Below are positions 35,367 through 44,236 of a DNA stretch of 64,000 nt, piece after piece. This stretch comes from Granulosicoccus sp036478595 (lineage in GTDB: Bacteria; Pseudomonadota; Gammaproteobacteria; Granulosicoccales; Granulosicoccaceae), in contig JAZGEF010000003.1 of assembly GCA_036478595.1 (NCBI GenBank), forward strand, positions 62,001 through 126,000. The letters run 5' to 3'. The translations under genes were made by a program, and so were the position numbers. The notes under the pieces are model-generated. The model ran no database searches. It saw nothing but the letters and a program-made list of their open reading frames with translations, and was not told the origin of the DNA. The first letter of the stretch is position 1, and each line of letters starts with the position of its first letter.

Positions 35367-36773
35367 ATGCGAAATACAATAGACAAGCATCGCCGCCTAC
35401 TGCTAAAGCAACTTGCCTGCCTGCCCTTAGCTAGCGGCGTGTCACTGCTTGCTGGAAGTAAACCCGCACAAGCCATGACATGCGCTACGGGCAAATCGTT
35501 GGTGTGCATTTTTATGGCTGGCGGCGCTGATTCGTTCAATATGTTCGTGCCGGGTGGTGGCGACAGCTTTACGCAATATCAAGATTCTCGCAGGGATCTC
35601 GCCGTTGATGGAGCCAACCTAATCAACGTGAGTGACACTGCACAAGGAGCATTTGGCTTTCATGATCTAATGCCCGGCTTTGCATCCCTTTACGATGCCA
35701 ACCGCATGGTTGTGGTGAGTAACACCGGCACGCTTATACGCCCTACTACAAAATCAGACTACCTTGCTACCAACTCACTACCTGAATCTTTGTTTGCCCA
35801 CAATACACAACAAAAACTTTGGCAGACAGGTGCGGGTATCGTGAGTGGTAGTAGCTCGTTTGGCTGGGGCGGAGCAATAAGTGAGCACGCTGCAGACTGC
35901 AATGGCAACATTAGTATCGCGCCGGCGTTCTCAATTGGCGGCAGCACCGATTGGTTAACCGCCGCCAATGCTAACTACATCAGCCTCAATGCTGATGTTG
36001 CCGTACAGCGTATGTTTGGGCACGCGAACATCTCTGATTGGATCCCGCCTCAACGCCTAAGCCAGGTTGGTCGATCACTCAATAATTTGATCGACGTCGG
36101 CCAAGCCTCAGGGAACTCGCAAGTCATGCAGGAAATCTCTGGCGCGATTGGCCGCGCAACTAGCGCTACAGCATCATTGCATGCAGCCCTTCTCAATAAT
36201 CCCGTTAACCAAATGCGCTATAGCGGTGATAATCGGCTAGCAGCCCAACTGCACTTGGTTGCCCGCCTAATCGCCTCTCGCGACGAGTTAGGTATGGAGC
36301 AACAGGTATTTTTTGTACGAATGGGTGGTTGGGATACTCATACCAACCAACTGCAACGCCAGCCACCATTGTTTAGCGCCTTAAACGAAGCCGTCACGGT
36401 GTTTCAGGCAACCATTGATAGCCTAAATCTAGCACCATCAGTAACCTCGTTTACCGCATCTGATTTTGGCCGCACACTTACCAGCAACGGTAACGGAACC
36501 GATCACGGCTGGGGCGGGCACAACTTTGTATTTGGCGGCGCAGTAGACGGTGGGCGTATTGTTGGAGACATTCCAAACTACGCAGTGCAAAATAACGACG
36601 ATGATGCGGGCGATAACCGCGGGCAATTTGCCGGGCGAATCATACCGCAAATCTCCGTTAATCAGTACGCGGCAACACTTGCGCGTTGGATGGGTGTTTC
36701 AGAAGATGCGTTAAATGCAGCCTTACCTGATCTAGTAAATTTTAGTCAGCGAGATTTGGGCTTTATGACGTAG
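35367..36773 (+). CDS. DUF1501 family protein, Tat-exported
   Basis: A 468-residue protein of the sulfatase-like DUF1501 family. A GTG at 35355 keeps the frame open, but the ATG at 35367 has GAGGTGGGAG just upstream and gives a proper Tat-like signal (HRRLLLKQLACLPL, cleavage near AQA). Family segments are LVCIFMAGGADSFNMFVP, MVVVSNTGTLIRPTTK, FFVRMGGWDTHTNQL, SDFGRTLTSNG, DHGWGGHNFVFGG. It lies 13 bases after the DUF1800 stop. The joint role is unknown. Stops of this gene and the DUF1840 gene are five bases apart. Confidence 0.9.
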   Translation: MRNTIDKHRRLLLKQLACLPLASGVSLLAGSKPAQAMTCATGKSLVCIFMAGGADSFNMFVPGGGDSFTQYQDSRRDLAVDGANLINVSDTAQGAFGFHDLMPGFASLYDANRMVVVSNTGTLIRPTTKSDYLATNSLPESLFAHNTQQKLWQTGAGIVSGSSSFGWGGAISEHAADCNGNISIAPAFSIGGSTDWLTAANANYISLNADVAVQRMFGHANISDWIPPQRLSQVGRSLNNLIDVGQASGNSQVMQEISGAIGRATSATASLHAALLNNPVNQMRYSGDNRLAAQLHLVARLIASRDELGMEQQVFFVRMGGWDTHTNQLQRQPPLFSALNEAVTVFQATIDSLNLAPSVTSFTASDFGRTLTSNGNGTDHGWGGHNFVFGGAVDGGRIVGDIPNYAVQNNDDDAGDNRGQFAGRIIPQISVNQYAATLARWMGVSEDALNAALPDLVNFSQRDLGFMT

Positions 36774-36778
36774 GAGAC

Positions 36779-37105
36779 CTACTGATCCCATTGCACATTG
36801 TCATTGGACTTAACTGCAGCTTCCAATAGTTCGATCAAAGGCACCGCTCGAGTAGCCAGCGCAATCTTGTTGGCGTGATCCTCATCGTCTGGGTTTGTGT
36901 CGTTAGCAGTACTGGTATCAGTGGCTTTGGTAGCCTCTTCCATCTTCAAGGCCGATTGCAGATCAGCTAAGGCTTGAGGGACCGCGTCAGCCATAATCGC
37001 ACCTGGCACATTCCCGCTTTGCCCCAACATTTTGAGCAGCGTTTCGGCAGCATCACCAAACATAACGATATTGGCGTACGAATCTGTCTTAAAAGTTACC
37101 AGCAC
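36779..37105 (-). CDS. DUF1840 family protein
   Basis: A 108-residue soluble protein. The N-terminus MLVTFKTDSYANIVMFGDAAETLLKML and the central PGAIMADAVPQALADL are hallmarks of DUF1840, and the C-terminus RAVPLIELLEAA is also conserved. A polar, acidic insert (about 60-82, TDTSTANDTNPDDEDH) separates the two halves. The function is unknown. It is a single gene, divergent from the YdjM-like gene and convergent with DUF1501. Confidence 0.85.
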   Translation of the reverse strand: MLVTFKTDSYANIVMFGDAAETLLKMLGQSGNVPGAIMADAVPQALADLQSALKMEEATKATDTSTANDTNPDDEDHANKIALATRAVPLIELLEAAVKSNDNVQWDQ

Positions 37106-37164
37106 AATTTACTCCGCTATTGCCAAGACGCACTACACTAAAAACAAACGATCATAAGCGCACC

Positions 37165-37875
37165 ATGGCAGACTTTAACACACACGTTTTAACGGCGGCC
37201 GGCGTTGCCAGTATTGCCGCAACCGTCACTGCGAAACTACTCAATCTGCCAGCTGATCTGGCCATTTTGTTTACAGTATGCGGCTCAATTGGTGGCGTGG
37301 CACCGGATATTGATCTGAAGTATTCCTGGCCGAGCAAAATACTGTTTTCGGTATTGGGCGCGGTTGTCGCACTGATCATGGTTTTCACCCACTTGGCCAC
37401 CTACACGGTTACCGAGCTCATTTTCGGCGCAATTGGCTTCTTCCTATTGATACGTTTTCCGATTTGGTGGTTATTCCATCAATTCACGGTTCATCGGGGT
37501 GCGCTGCATTCAATCGCGGCATGTTTCATGTTCGCGATAGCCACAGCCGCTGCAAGCAGTTATTTTCTGTCCTTAACATCAGAAAATAGTTGGTTGTTAG
37601 CCTGCTTTATGTTCGGTGGTTGCATTATTCATCTGTTACTCGACGAGCTATACAGCGTGGATTTTATGGGCGCTCGAATCAAACGCTCCTTTGGCAGCGC
37701 TTTGAAACTGGTCGATAGTGAACGAATCTTGGCTAGCTGCGCAGTGCTGTTTGCATCATTGGTGTTGTGGATCTGGACACCACCTCTCGAACCACTAATA
37801 GAATTGTTTAAACAAACCGATGTGAACTGGAATGATCTATTTGTACCGGATTGGGTCGTGCTAGGGAAGGGTTGA
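37165..37875 (+). CDS. YdjM-like metal-dependent hydrolase family membrane protein
   Basis: A 236-residue inner-membrane protein with about five hydrophobic segments. Characteristic His/Asp sites are FNTHVLTAAG near the start, GGVAPDIDLKYSW, FTVHRGALHSIAACF and HLLLDELYSVDFMG. This is the pattern of the LexA-regulated/YdjM-YfhO 'metal-dependent hydrolase' (DUF457-like) family. An upstream TTG at 37120 is open in frame, but the ATG at 37165 starts the family-conserved region (MADFNTHVL). Enzymatic activity has not been shown for most members. It is convergent with the peptidoglycan-binding gene, with a terminator between. Confidence 0.82.
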   Translation: MADFNTHVLTAAGVASIAATVTAKLLNLPADLAILFTVCGSIGGVAPDIDLKYSWPSKILFSVLGAVVALIMVFTHLATYTVTELIFGAIGFFLLIRFPIWWLFHQFTVHRGALHSIAACFMFAIATAAASSYFLSLTSENSWLLACFMFGGCIIHLLLDELYSVDFMGARIKRSFGSALKLVDSERILASCAVLFASLVLWIWTPPLEPLIELFKQTDVNWNDLFVPDWVVLGKG

Positions 37876-37882
37876 AGTCGCT

Positions 37883-37915
37883 AAAAAAAACGTAGCCACT
37901 CGCATGAGTGACCAC
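37883..37915 (-). terminator. Rho-independent terminator
   Basis: Hairpin GTAGCCACTC / GAGTGACCAC with a 4-base loop (8 of 10 pairs), followed on the reverse strand by eight T. It lies 26 bases past the stop of the reverse-strand peptidoglycan-binding gene and between two convergent genes. Confidence 0.65.
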
Positions 37916-37940
37916 GGGTTATTTCACTTGCCGTCAATTG

Positions 37941-39338
37941 CTAGCCTTCAACTTTTAGCGCTTTAAGCGTCTCATAAGTTAAGCCACCACTGTCTAGGCT
38001 GTTCTTTCGCTGGTACTTTTCAACTGCATTAAGCGTACCTTGACCTAGCACGCCATCAATTATGCCTGGGCTATATCCTTCACGCTTAAGTGCTCGCTGG
38101 ATAGAGGTGACAATTTTTGGAGTCATATTGGTTTCGCACAATACTTTGCGCCACTCAAGACGTGAGGGCTCGGTTTGAACCTGACGTTTAACTGTTTTGG
38201 TTCTGGCAGGTATTGAAATGCGACGTTCAGAGGCAGGCGTGACCAAACGCTGCACCTTAACTGATTGATATTGTGCAGGTATCTCGGTCACTTTGGTAGA
38301 TGCTGGGCGCTCAAGCACTAGTTTCTTAATCGTTGTGAATTCAGCTGAACGTTCCAGCAAACACACTTCGCGACCACTGTAAGTCGCGTTACTGTTAGCT
38401 TTCTCGCCTTTGCGTAACCAGAAAAAACCAGCATCAGCCACTTTAACTCGAGCAGTAATATTTTTAAATTCAGCCGGAATAATTTCACGAGATTCAGCAG
38501 CCGCTTTCACCAATCGTTTTACCTTCACATTTTTATAAACGGCAGGAATTTCGATAGCTTTACTTGAAGGCGCTTTATCCAGAACGGTTTTAGTGATTGT
38601 TTCGTAACGTGCCGGAACCTCGATCAAACACATGATTTCGCCCGTTGTGTTATTGATTCGCTCAACAGGACCACGGCCTTTCTTCCATACGCTACGTGCT
38701 GGCTCGACTAGTACAGATTCTGTTTCAGTGCGGAAAATAGCAGGCACATCAGCCACTCTAGAAGATGCCTCCTTCACGACTACGCGTTCCTCAGCAGTTT
38801 CGTACTGCGCGGGAGAAATGATGATTTTCTCGGACCCTTCCTTGACCATCACTCGTCGGGTTTCGGTTTTGTATTCTGGCTGTGTGTAGTACTCACGATA
38901 ACAAGTGCCGGGCTTAACCGACGCAAGCTCTACACCCGAGCGAGTAATACCTTCAAGCATACCCGGGCTAGCAGGTTGTCTCTTGCCACCCACCTTTATC
39001 GACCAATTAGTTTCAGACGCTCGCACGTCATATTTTTCGAATTCTTCACCGTATTGCGCCGGCAAGACTTTAAGTACACGACTGGATTCTTTGGTTACAA
39101 CGGTTTGATCAACCGATTCGTACTTGGCTGGAATGATCTCGATACGCTCCGAAGCTTCTTGCACAACAAGCTCCTCGGATCGTGTTGAAAACTTCGCCGG
39201 CGTTATAACCTTGGCATAACATTCACCTGGCTTCGCATCAGGTAATGTTTGCGTGTTGTCTTCTTGCTGAGCGTTGCTTCCTGTTGCCAGCATGAAACTG
39301 CCGGCGGCAACTAATGTACTTAGAAAAAACTTATTCAC
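37941..39338 (-). CDS. Exported repeat protein with C-terminal peptidoglycan-binding domain
   Basis: A 465-residue exported protein. The signal peptide ends near SNA (residue 23). The body is built from four tandem repeats of about 78-90 residues, each containing a Cys near its start, two or three PA.Y / IPA.Y strands and a W.K or WRK end (for example CYAKVITPAKF, CYREYYTQPEY, MCLIEVPARYETI and CLLERSAEFTTI starts). A PG_binding_1 domain ends the protein (about 402-463, IQRALKREGYSPGIIDGVLG). The repeats are strand-rich and resemble no catalytic domain. It probably sits on the cell wall. A terminator follows. Confidence 0.82.
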   Translation of the reverse strand: MNKFFLSTLVAAGSFMLATGSNAQQEDNTQTLPDAKPGECYAKVITPAKFSTRSEELVVQEASERIEIIPAKYESVDQTVVTKESSRVLKVLPAQYGEEFEKYDVRASETNWSIKVGGKRQPASPGMLEGITRSGVELASVKPGTCYREYYTQPEYKTETRRVMVKEGSEKIIISPAQYETAEERVVVKEASSRVADVPAIFRTETESVLVEPARSVWKKGRGPVERINNTTGEIMCLIEVPARYETITKTVLDKAPSSKAIEIPAVYKNVKVKRLVKAAAESREIIPAEFKNITARVKVADAGFFWLRKGEKANSNATYSGREVCLLERSAEFTTIKKLVLERPASTKVTEIPAQYQSVKVQRLVTPASERRISIPARTKTVKRQVQTEPSRLEWRKVLCETNMTPKIVTSIQRALKREGYSPGIIDGVLGQGTLNAVEKYQRKNSLDSGGLTYETLKALKVEG

Positions 39339-39425
39339 TGAGTTCGTGCTCCGGGTATTTGAGGCCTAATGCCCACAACCCGTTATTGTCTATCCGAACG
39401 CAGTATTTTTCAATCACTATCCCAA

Positions 39426-41273
39426 CTATTGTAATACTTCGACAACTATTTGACATCTCTTCCGTGCATAACGCGACAGGCTTACGACGCCCGTTACAAA
39501 CAGCAGCCAAACTAGCGCACCACCACCCGATTTGCCACCTGGCGCTGCAATTAACGGATCGTCATCCACACCATCAAGCAAACCATCCAGGTCGGTATCA
39601 GCTAGCAAAATATTAGTGCCAGCTGCAATCTCAGCCCCATCACTAAGGCCATCGTCATCTGTATCCGCCTTTAGCGGATCAGATTGATGTGTATGTAGTT
39701 CAGCTGAATCGCTTAGGCCATCGTCATCTGTATCAGCCTGGCCAGGATGCGTGCCATGCTGAAACACTTCAATGTTATCTAACAAGCCGTCTAAATCAGA
39801 ATCTGTGCTGGTTGGTGAAGACCCATGCGATTTAATCTCCGCACCATCGAATAATCCATCATCATCGGTGTCATGCATTAGCGGATCACTCATATGCACA
39901 TTTACCTCGTCACCATCGCTTAGATTGTCATTATCTGAGTCAGCATCTAAGGGGTCGGTACCAGCCTCAAGCTCAGCTCCATCGAGCAAGCCATCCGAGT
40001 CAGTATCATCGAGTAAGGGGTCAGTTTGATGTTGCTGTATCTCAGCAGCATCGGGTAGTTGGTCGTTATCAGAATCCATCGAAAGCGGATCAGTTTTATG
40101 CTGATTAACTTCATCACCATCAGTTAAGGTATCACCATCAGTATCTGCCAGCAAAGGGTCACTACCTACAACAATTTCAGCGCCATCGAGCAAACCATCA
40201 TCATCGGTATCAGGGTCTAAGGGGTCAGTTAAATGGACTTCTGTTTCTTCTACCCAATCAAGGCCATCGTTATCAGCATCAGCGCCACCGACTTCCAGCT
40301 GCAAGGTTTCGTGCGCGCTGGTTTCAGGTGCGCCACCAGCCGCTTCACTTCCAGCCACTACATGCATCTGCCCTTTCATCAATACGCCGCCGCCACTATG
40401 GCGACCGACAATCATCGGCTGCAGGCTGCGCCACTGCATTGAAAGAACGTTGAATGCTTCAACGGTTGCAAGGGCACCTGCAGATGTGTCGATTTCACCA
40501 CCGGCAACAATGACTTCTGCACCATAGGCGACCGCTAGAGCGCCAGCACGCGCAGTTGGAATATCTGTTGAGGTACTCCACGACGATGTAGTTAAGTCAT
40601 AGATGTCTGTAGCCAACACCGGATTAGCAAAAACATTGGGTAGTGCAGTTTGCCTGCCTGAGCTGACAACAATATTACCGTAGGCGATTGCTGCCATGAA
40701 ATGATCGCGTGCGTTTGGCGCATCATCGAGTTCCTGCCATTCGCCAGTGGCAGGATCATACTCATCAAACCAGGCAACGGCGCCACCGTTATGCCCGGCT
40801 GTATTACCACCAATCAGGTAAATCTTTCCTTGGTGCAGCACTGCAGCTGCACTACCGCGTGCTCTATCGGTAGGCAGAGCCCCATCGATGTTCCAAGATT
40901 CGGTAACCGTGTTGTATACGTAAATGTCGTTTATAATTTCTTCGTCGGGAAAGCAGCAAGTGAATGCGCCAATAATATAAATTTTCGAACCGACAACCAC
41001 AGGCTGAAAATGATGCATTTGAATTGGCATCGGATCCATCGACTCCCAAGTATTACTATCGGGATCAAACCGATCAACATTGCGGCTACCGCGCCCGCCG
41101 AGCAAATACAATTTACCTCCCACTTGTGCAAGCCCTGACTCGTGGCGTGCTGTGGCTGCGCTTTCATCGCTAGTTGTTTGTAACTGCCAGTTTTCGGTAG
41201 CGCTAGTTTGTGCTTGAACGAGGCCTGAGAACAAAACAAGCGCCGCCAGTATAGGACATATTTTCATACTCAC
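39426..41273 (-). CDS. Secreted Kelch-repeat/TSP3-repeat protein with C-terminal sorting signal
   Basis: A 615-residue cell-surface or secreted protein. The signal peptide ends near residue 21 (LVQA). Residues about 30-320 form Kelch beta-propeller repeats (LYLLGGRGSRNVDRFDP, KIYIIGAFTCC, KIYLIGGNTAGHN). Residues about 335-575 form many aspartate-rich thrombospondin type 3-like calcium-binding repeats (DTDDDGL.DGAE). The tail (579-615) is GGKSGGG, a hydrophobic helix, then YARKR, which resembles a GlyGly-CTERM sorting signal recognised by a rhombosortase. Six extra residues after the basic patch are unusual. The partner ligand is unknown. Confidence 0.85.
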   Translation of the reverse strand: MSMKICPILAALVLFSGLVQAQTSATENWQLQTTSDESAATARHESGLAQVGGKLYLLGGRGSRNVDRFDPDSNTWESMDPMPIQMHHFQPVVVGSKIYIIGAFTCCFPDEEIINDIYVYNTVTESWNIDGALPTDRARGSAAAVLHQGKIYLIGGNTAGHNGGAVAWFDEYDPATGEWQELDDAPNARDHFMAAIAYGNIVVSSGRQTALPNVFANPVLATDIYDLTTSSWSTSTDIPTARAGALAVAYGAEVIVAGGEIDTSAGALATVEAFNVLSMQWRSLQPMIVGRHSGGGVLMKGQMHVVAGSEAAGGAPETSAHETLQLEVGGADADNDGLDWVEETEVHLTDPLDPDTDDDGLLDGAEIVVGSDPLLADTDGDTLTDGDEVNQHKTDPLSMDSDNDQLPDAAEIQQHQTDPLLDDTDSDGLLDGAELEAGTDPLDADSDNDNLSDGDEVNVHMSDPLMHDTDDDGLFDGAEIKSHGSSPTSTDSDLDGLLDNIEVFQHGTHPGQADTDDDGLSDSAELHTHQSDPLKADTDDDGLSDGAEIAAGTNILLADTDLDGLLDGVDDDPLIAAPGGKSGGGALVWLLFVTGVVSLSRYARKRCQIVVEVLQ

Positions 41274-41401
41274 TTAGCGGCTGAAACGCAGACTGGATGA
41301 GCTAAAAACATGCTGTAAAATGTAAATAAACGCCACGCAAGACCAAACGGGCGAGCGCAGCGCTGTCGCGGCGCTGACTCTGTCTACCAGATCACAAAAA
41401 A

Positions 41402-42280
41402 CTAGCTCTCACCTTCGGATGGCAAACGGGCTAACAAGCTACTGGTATCCCAGCGGCCGCCGCCTTTAGCTTGTACATCCGCATAGAATTGATCTACCAA
41501 TGCTGTAACCGGAAGGCTGGCTTTGTTGGTGGCCGCTTCGTCTAGCACGATACCTAAATCTTTACGCATCCAGTCAACCGCGAAACCGTAGTCAAACTTA
41601 CGCTTCAGCATTGTCTCGTAGCGGTTTTCCATTTGCCACGATTGCGCGGCACCTTTAGAGATAACATCGATGACAGCCTCAGCATCGAGCCCTGCACATT
41701 CGGCAAAGTGGATACCTTCAGCCAAGCCTTGTACTAGGCCAGCAATACAGATTTGGTTAACCATTTTGGTTAGCTGGCCTGAACCGCTTTCACCTAATAA
41801 CTTAACTGAGCGGCTAAAGAGATCAATAACAGGCAGAGCTTTATCGTATGCAGCTTGATCGCCACCCACCATAACGGTAAGTGCACCGTTTTCCGCACCC
41901 GCTTGGCCGCCTGAAACTGGTGCATCAAGGAAATCAAAACCAACAGCCTGGGCCTGCGCGTATAGTTCGCGTGCAACCTTGGCCGATGCGGTTGTGTGAT
42001 CAACAAATACAGCGCCTTTGCTCATAGCAGCAAACGCGCCTTCAGCACCTGTACAAACATCACGTATGTCGTTGTCATTGCCAACACACGCCATAACTAT
42101 AGATGCACCGGTGGCGGCTTCGGCTGGCGTTGCGCAGGCAGTACCGCCATGCTGAGCAACCCATTTATCAGCCTTGGCTGATGTGCGGTTAAAAACCCTG
42201 ACATCGTGACCACTGTTAGCTAGATATCCGGCCATCGGATATCCCATTACGCCCAAACCTAAAAATGCTACCGTTGCCAT
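41402..42280 (-). CDS. Beta-hydroxyacid dehydrogenase family NAD(P)-dependent oxidoreductase
   Basis: A 292-residue enzyme of the 3-hydroxyisobutyrate dehydrogenase/tartronate semialdehyde reductase family. The Rossmann motif GLGVMGYPMAGYLA is at about 7-20, the substrate motif DAPVSGGQAGAENG near 118-131, and the catalytic Lys in GSGQLTKMVNQI. The family also includes the sulfolactaldehyde reductase YihU. Its position 137 bases downstream of xsc on the same strand therefore invites the idea of an aldehyde/hydroxy-sulfonate substrate. A strong terminator separates it from xsc, so the link is only positional. Confidence 0.85.
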   Translation of the reverse strand: MATVAFLGLGVMGYPMAGYLANSGHDVRVFNRTSAKADKWVAQHGGTACATPAEAATGASIVMACVGNDNDIRDVCTGAEGAFAAMSKGAVFVDHTTASAKVARELYAQAQAVGFDFLDAPVSGGQAGAENGALTVMVGGDQAAYDKALPVIDLFSRSVKLLGESGSGQLTKMVNQICIAGLVQGLAEGIHFAECAGLDAEAVIDVISKGAAQSWQMENRYETMLKRKFDYGFAVDWMRKDLGIVLDEAATNKASLPVTALVDQFYADVQAKGGGRWDTSSLLARLPSEGES

Positions 42281-42315
42281 ATTAATTTCCCGTCAAAAAC
42301 GAACCTATCGCCAAT

Positions 42316-42367
42316 AATAAAAAAGTCATACTCTGGAGGGCACATAGCCCTCACAGAAGTACGACTT
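42316..42367 (-). terminator. Rho-independent terminator of xsc
   Basis: A long imperfect hairpin (AAGTCATACT-CTGGAGGGC / GCCCTCACAG-AAGTACGACTT, 5-base loop ACATA), followed on the reverse strand by TTTTTTATTATT. It lies about 50 bases after the xsc stop, so it should end the ald-xsc transcript before the dehydrogenase gene. Confidence 0.8.
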
Positions 42368-42417
42368 ATCTGCGGAACGTTGCACTGCTTACACTAAATA
42401 TAAGATAAACGTAAACG

Positions 42418-44181
42418 CTATACGTAATCTTTGTACTTAGCCAAATGACGAACAGGCTTAGACAATGCATCACGACGGAACGGATCGCCGAGTTCACGGT
42501 TACACATCACTTCGATTACGGTTGTCTTGCGGTCGTTCATTTGCGCATCGACCGCTTTTTTCAGCGCAGCACCAACGTCTTCAATACGGTCAACAGTAAC
42601 ACCTTCAGCACCCATTGATTGTGCGATGCCAGCAAAACTTGGGCTATCAAGCTCACCTGCGACAAAACGACGCCCGTAGAAGTCAACTTGGTTTTTCTTC
42701 TCGGCACCCCATTGACGGTTGTGGAATACAACAGCCGTTACCGGGATGTCGTGACGCACAGACGTCATGATCTCAGTCATACTCATAGTCCACGCACCGT
42801 CACCGGCGTACGCAATTGCAGGACGATCAGGTGCAGCAGCCTTGGCACCGATCATTGTTGGTAGTGCGTAACCGCAGTTACCAAAGCTCATTGGTGCAAA
42901 GAAGCTACGCGGCTCTTCAAAACGCAAGTAGCTATTAGCCACTGAGTTGATGTTACCAATATCGGTAGAAACCATCGCACGTGGAGGCATTGCTTTTTCT
43001 AGTTCACGCAAAACCTGGCGAGGTGCCAACCAGTTACCGTCTTCTTTCTCAGCTTCTGCAATCATCTGTTGGCTGAAATCGTCTGTCTCGTGTACCCAAG
43101 CATCTAGCTCAGCTTCCCAGGAATCTTTCTCTTTTCTGATAGTGGCTGCACGCGCATCACGAGTAGCATCACAAGTAAGCGTTTTGTCGCCAAGACGAGC
43201 TGTCAGCGCTCGAGCAGACGCGCCAGCATCAGCGACAATGCCAACAGAAATCTTCTTAACCAAACCAAGCATCTTGTGATCAGCATCGATTTGGATAATT
43301 TTGGCATCTTTAGGCCAGTAGTCCATACCATGCTGCGGCAAGGTACCGAAAGGCCCAAGACGTGAACCAAGCGCGACCACGACGTCAGCTTGCTCGATCA
43401 AACGCATTGCAGCTTTTGAACCTTGGTAACCAAGCGGGCCTGCCCACAATGGGTGGCTTGCTGGGAATGAATCATTGTGTAGGTAGCTATTAACTACCGG
43501 TGCACCAAGACGCTCAGCAAATGCTACGCAGTCTCGAACGGCATCAGCCATAACAACACCGCCACCGGACAAAATAACCGGGAACTTGGCGTTAGACAAA
43601 AGCTCAACCGCTTCAGACAAAACATTCTCACCACCTGGGCCGCGATCCAAACGCATCGGCGTTGGAATTTCTACATCGATATCGCCATAGAAATAATCAC
43701 GTGGGATGTTTAACTGGGTAGGACCGATTTCAGAAATAGCACGGTCAAAACAACGAGCGGTAAATTCAGCCATACGATTAGCGTTGTTTACATGGCCTTG
43801 GTATTTAACGAACTCTTGGAACATTGGCAGTTGGTTAGCTTCTTGGAAACCACCTAAGCCCATGCCCATCGTGCCAGTTTCTGGTGTGATCATTACAACT
43901 GGGCTGTGCGCCCAATAAGCGGCTGCAATTGCTGTTACGCAGTTACTGATGCCGGGACCGTTTTGGCCAATAACAACACCATGGCGGCCAGTGGCACGTG
44001 AATACCCATCAGCCATATGAGCAGCGCCTTGCTCGTGCACGACAGGCACAAGGCGGATACCAGCAGGAGCGAATATGTCCATGGCATCCATAAATGCCGA
44101 GCCCATAATGCCAAAAATATCAGTAACGCCGTTTGCGACCAGAGTCTCTACGAACGCTTCACTCGGTGTCATTCGAGCCAT
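42418..44181 (-). CDS. xsc: Sulfoacetaldehyde acetyltransferase
   Basis: Converts sulfoacetaldehyde plus phosphate to acetyl phosphate and sulfite; the key step in taurine and isethionate breakdown. It is a 587-residue ThDP enzyme of three domains. Diagnostic features are the start MTPSEAFVETLVANGVTDIFGIMGSAFMDAMD split in two blocks, the ThDP motif GDGAWTMSMTEIMT, HNRQWGAEKKNQVDFY, and the highly characteristic end DPFRRDALSKPVRHLAKYKDYV. The gene follows ald after a 55-base gap containing a 12-bp palindrome (GGCGCTAGCGCC) and four CACT repeats, with GAGGAA before the ATG. A terminator follows. No pta or tauAB/tpa gene is next to it. Confidence 0.95.
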   Translation of the reverse strand: MARMTPSEAFVETLVANGVTDIFGIMGSAFMDAMDIFAPAGIRLVPVVHEQGAAHMADGYSRATGRHGVVIGQNGPGISNCVTAIAAAYWAHSPVVMITPETGTMGMGLGGFQEANQLPMFQEFVKYQGHVNNANRMAEFTARCFDRAISEIGPTQLNIPRDYFYGDIDVEIPTPMRLDRGPGGENVLSEAVELLSNAKFPVILSGGGVVMADAVRDCVAFAERLGAPVVNSYLHNDSFPASHPLWAGPLGYQGSKAAMRLIEQADVVVALGSRLGPFGTLPQHGMDYWPKDAKIIQIDADHKMLGLVKKISVGIVADAGASARALTARLGDKTLTCDATRDARAATIRKEKDSWEAELDAWVHETDDFSQQMIAEAEKEDGNWLAPRQVLRELEKAMPPRAMVSTDIGNINSVANSYLRFEEPRSFFAPMSFGNCGYALPTMIGAKAAAPDRPAIAYAGDGAWTMSMTEIMTSVRHDIPVTAVVFHNRQWGAEKKNQVDFYGRRFVAGELDSPSFAGIAQSMGAEGVTVDRIEDVGAALKKAVDAQMNDRKTTVIEVMCNRELGDPFRRDALSKPVRHLAKYKDYV

Positions 44182-44236
44182 ATTATTAATTCCTCGTTTT
44201 GGCGCTAGCGCCTGTAGTTAGTGAGTGAGTGAGTGA

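Noticed and set aside
44213..44236. GTGA/CACT microsatellite between ald and xsc
   Set aside because: Only four short units; too little to argue for phase variation, so noted within the xsc entry.
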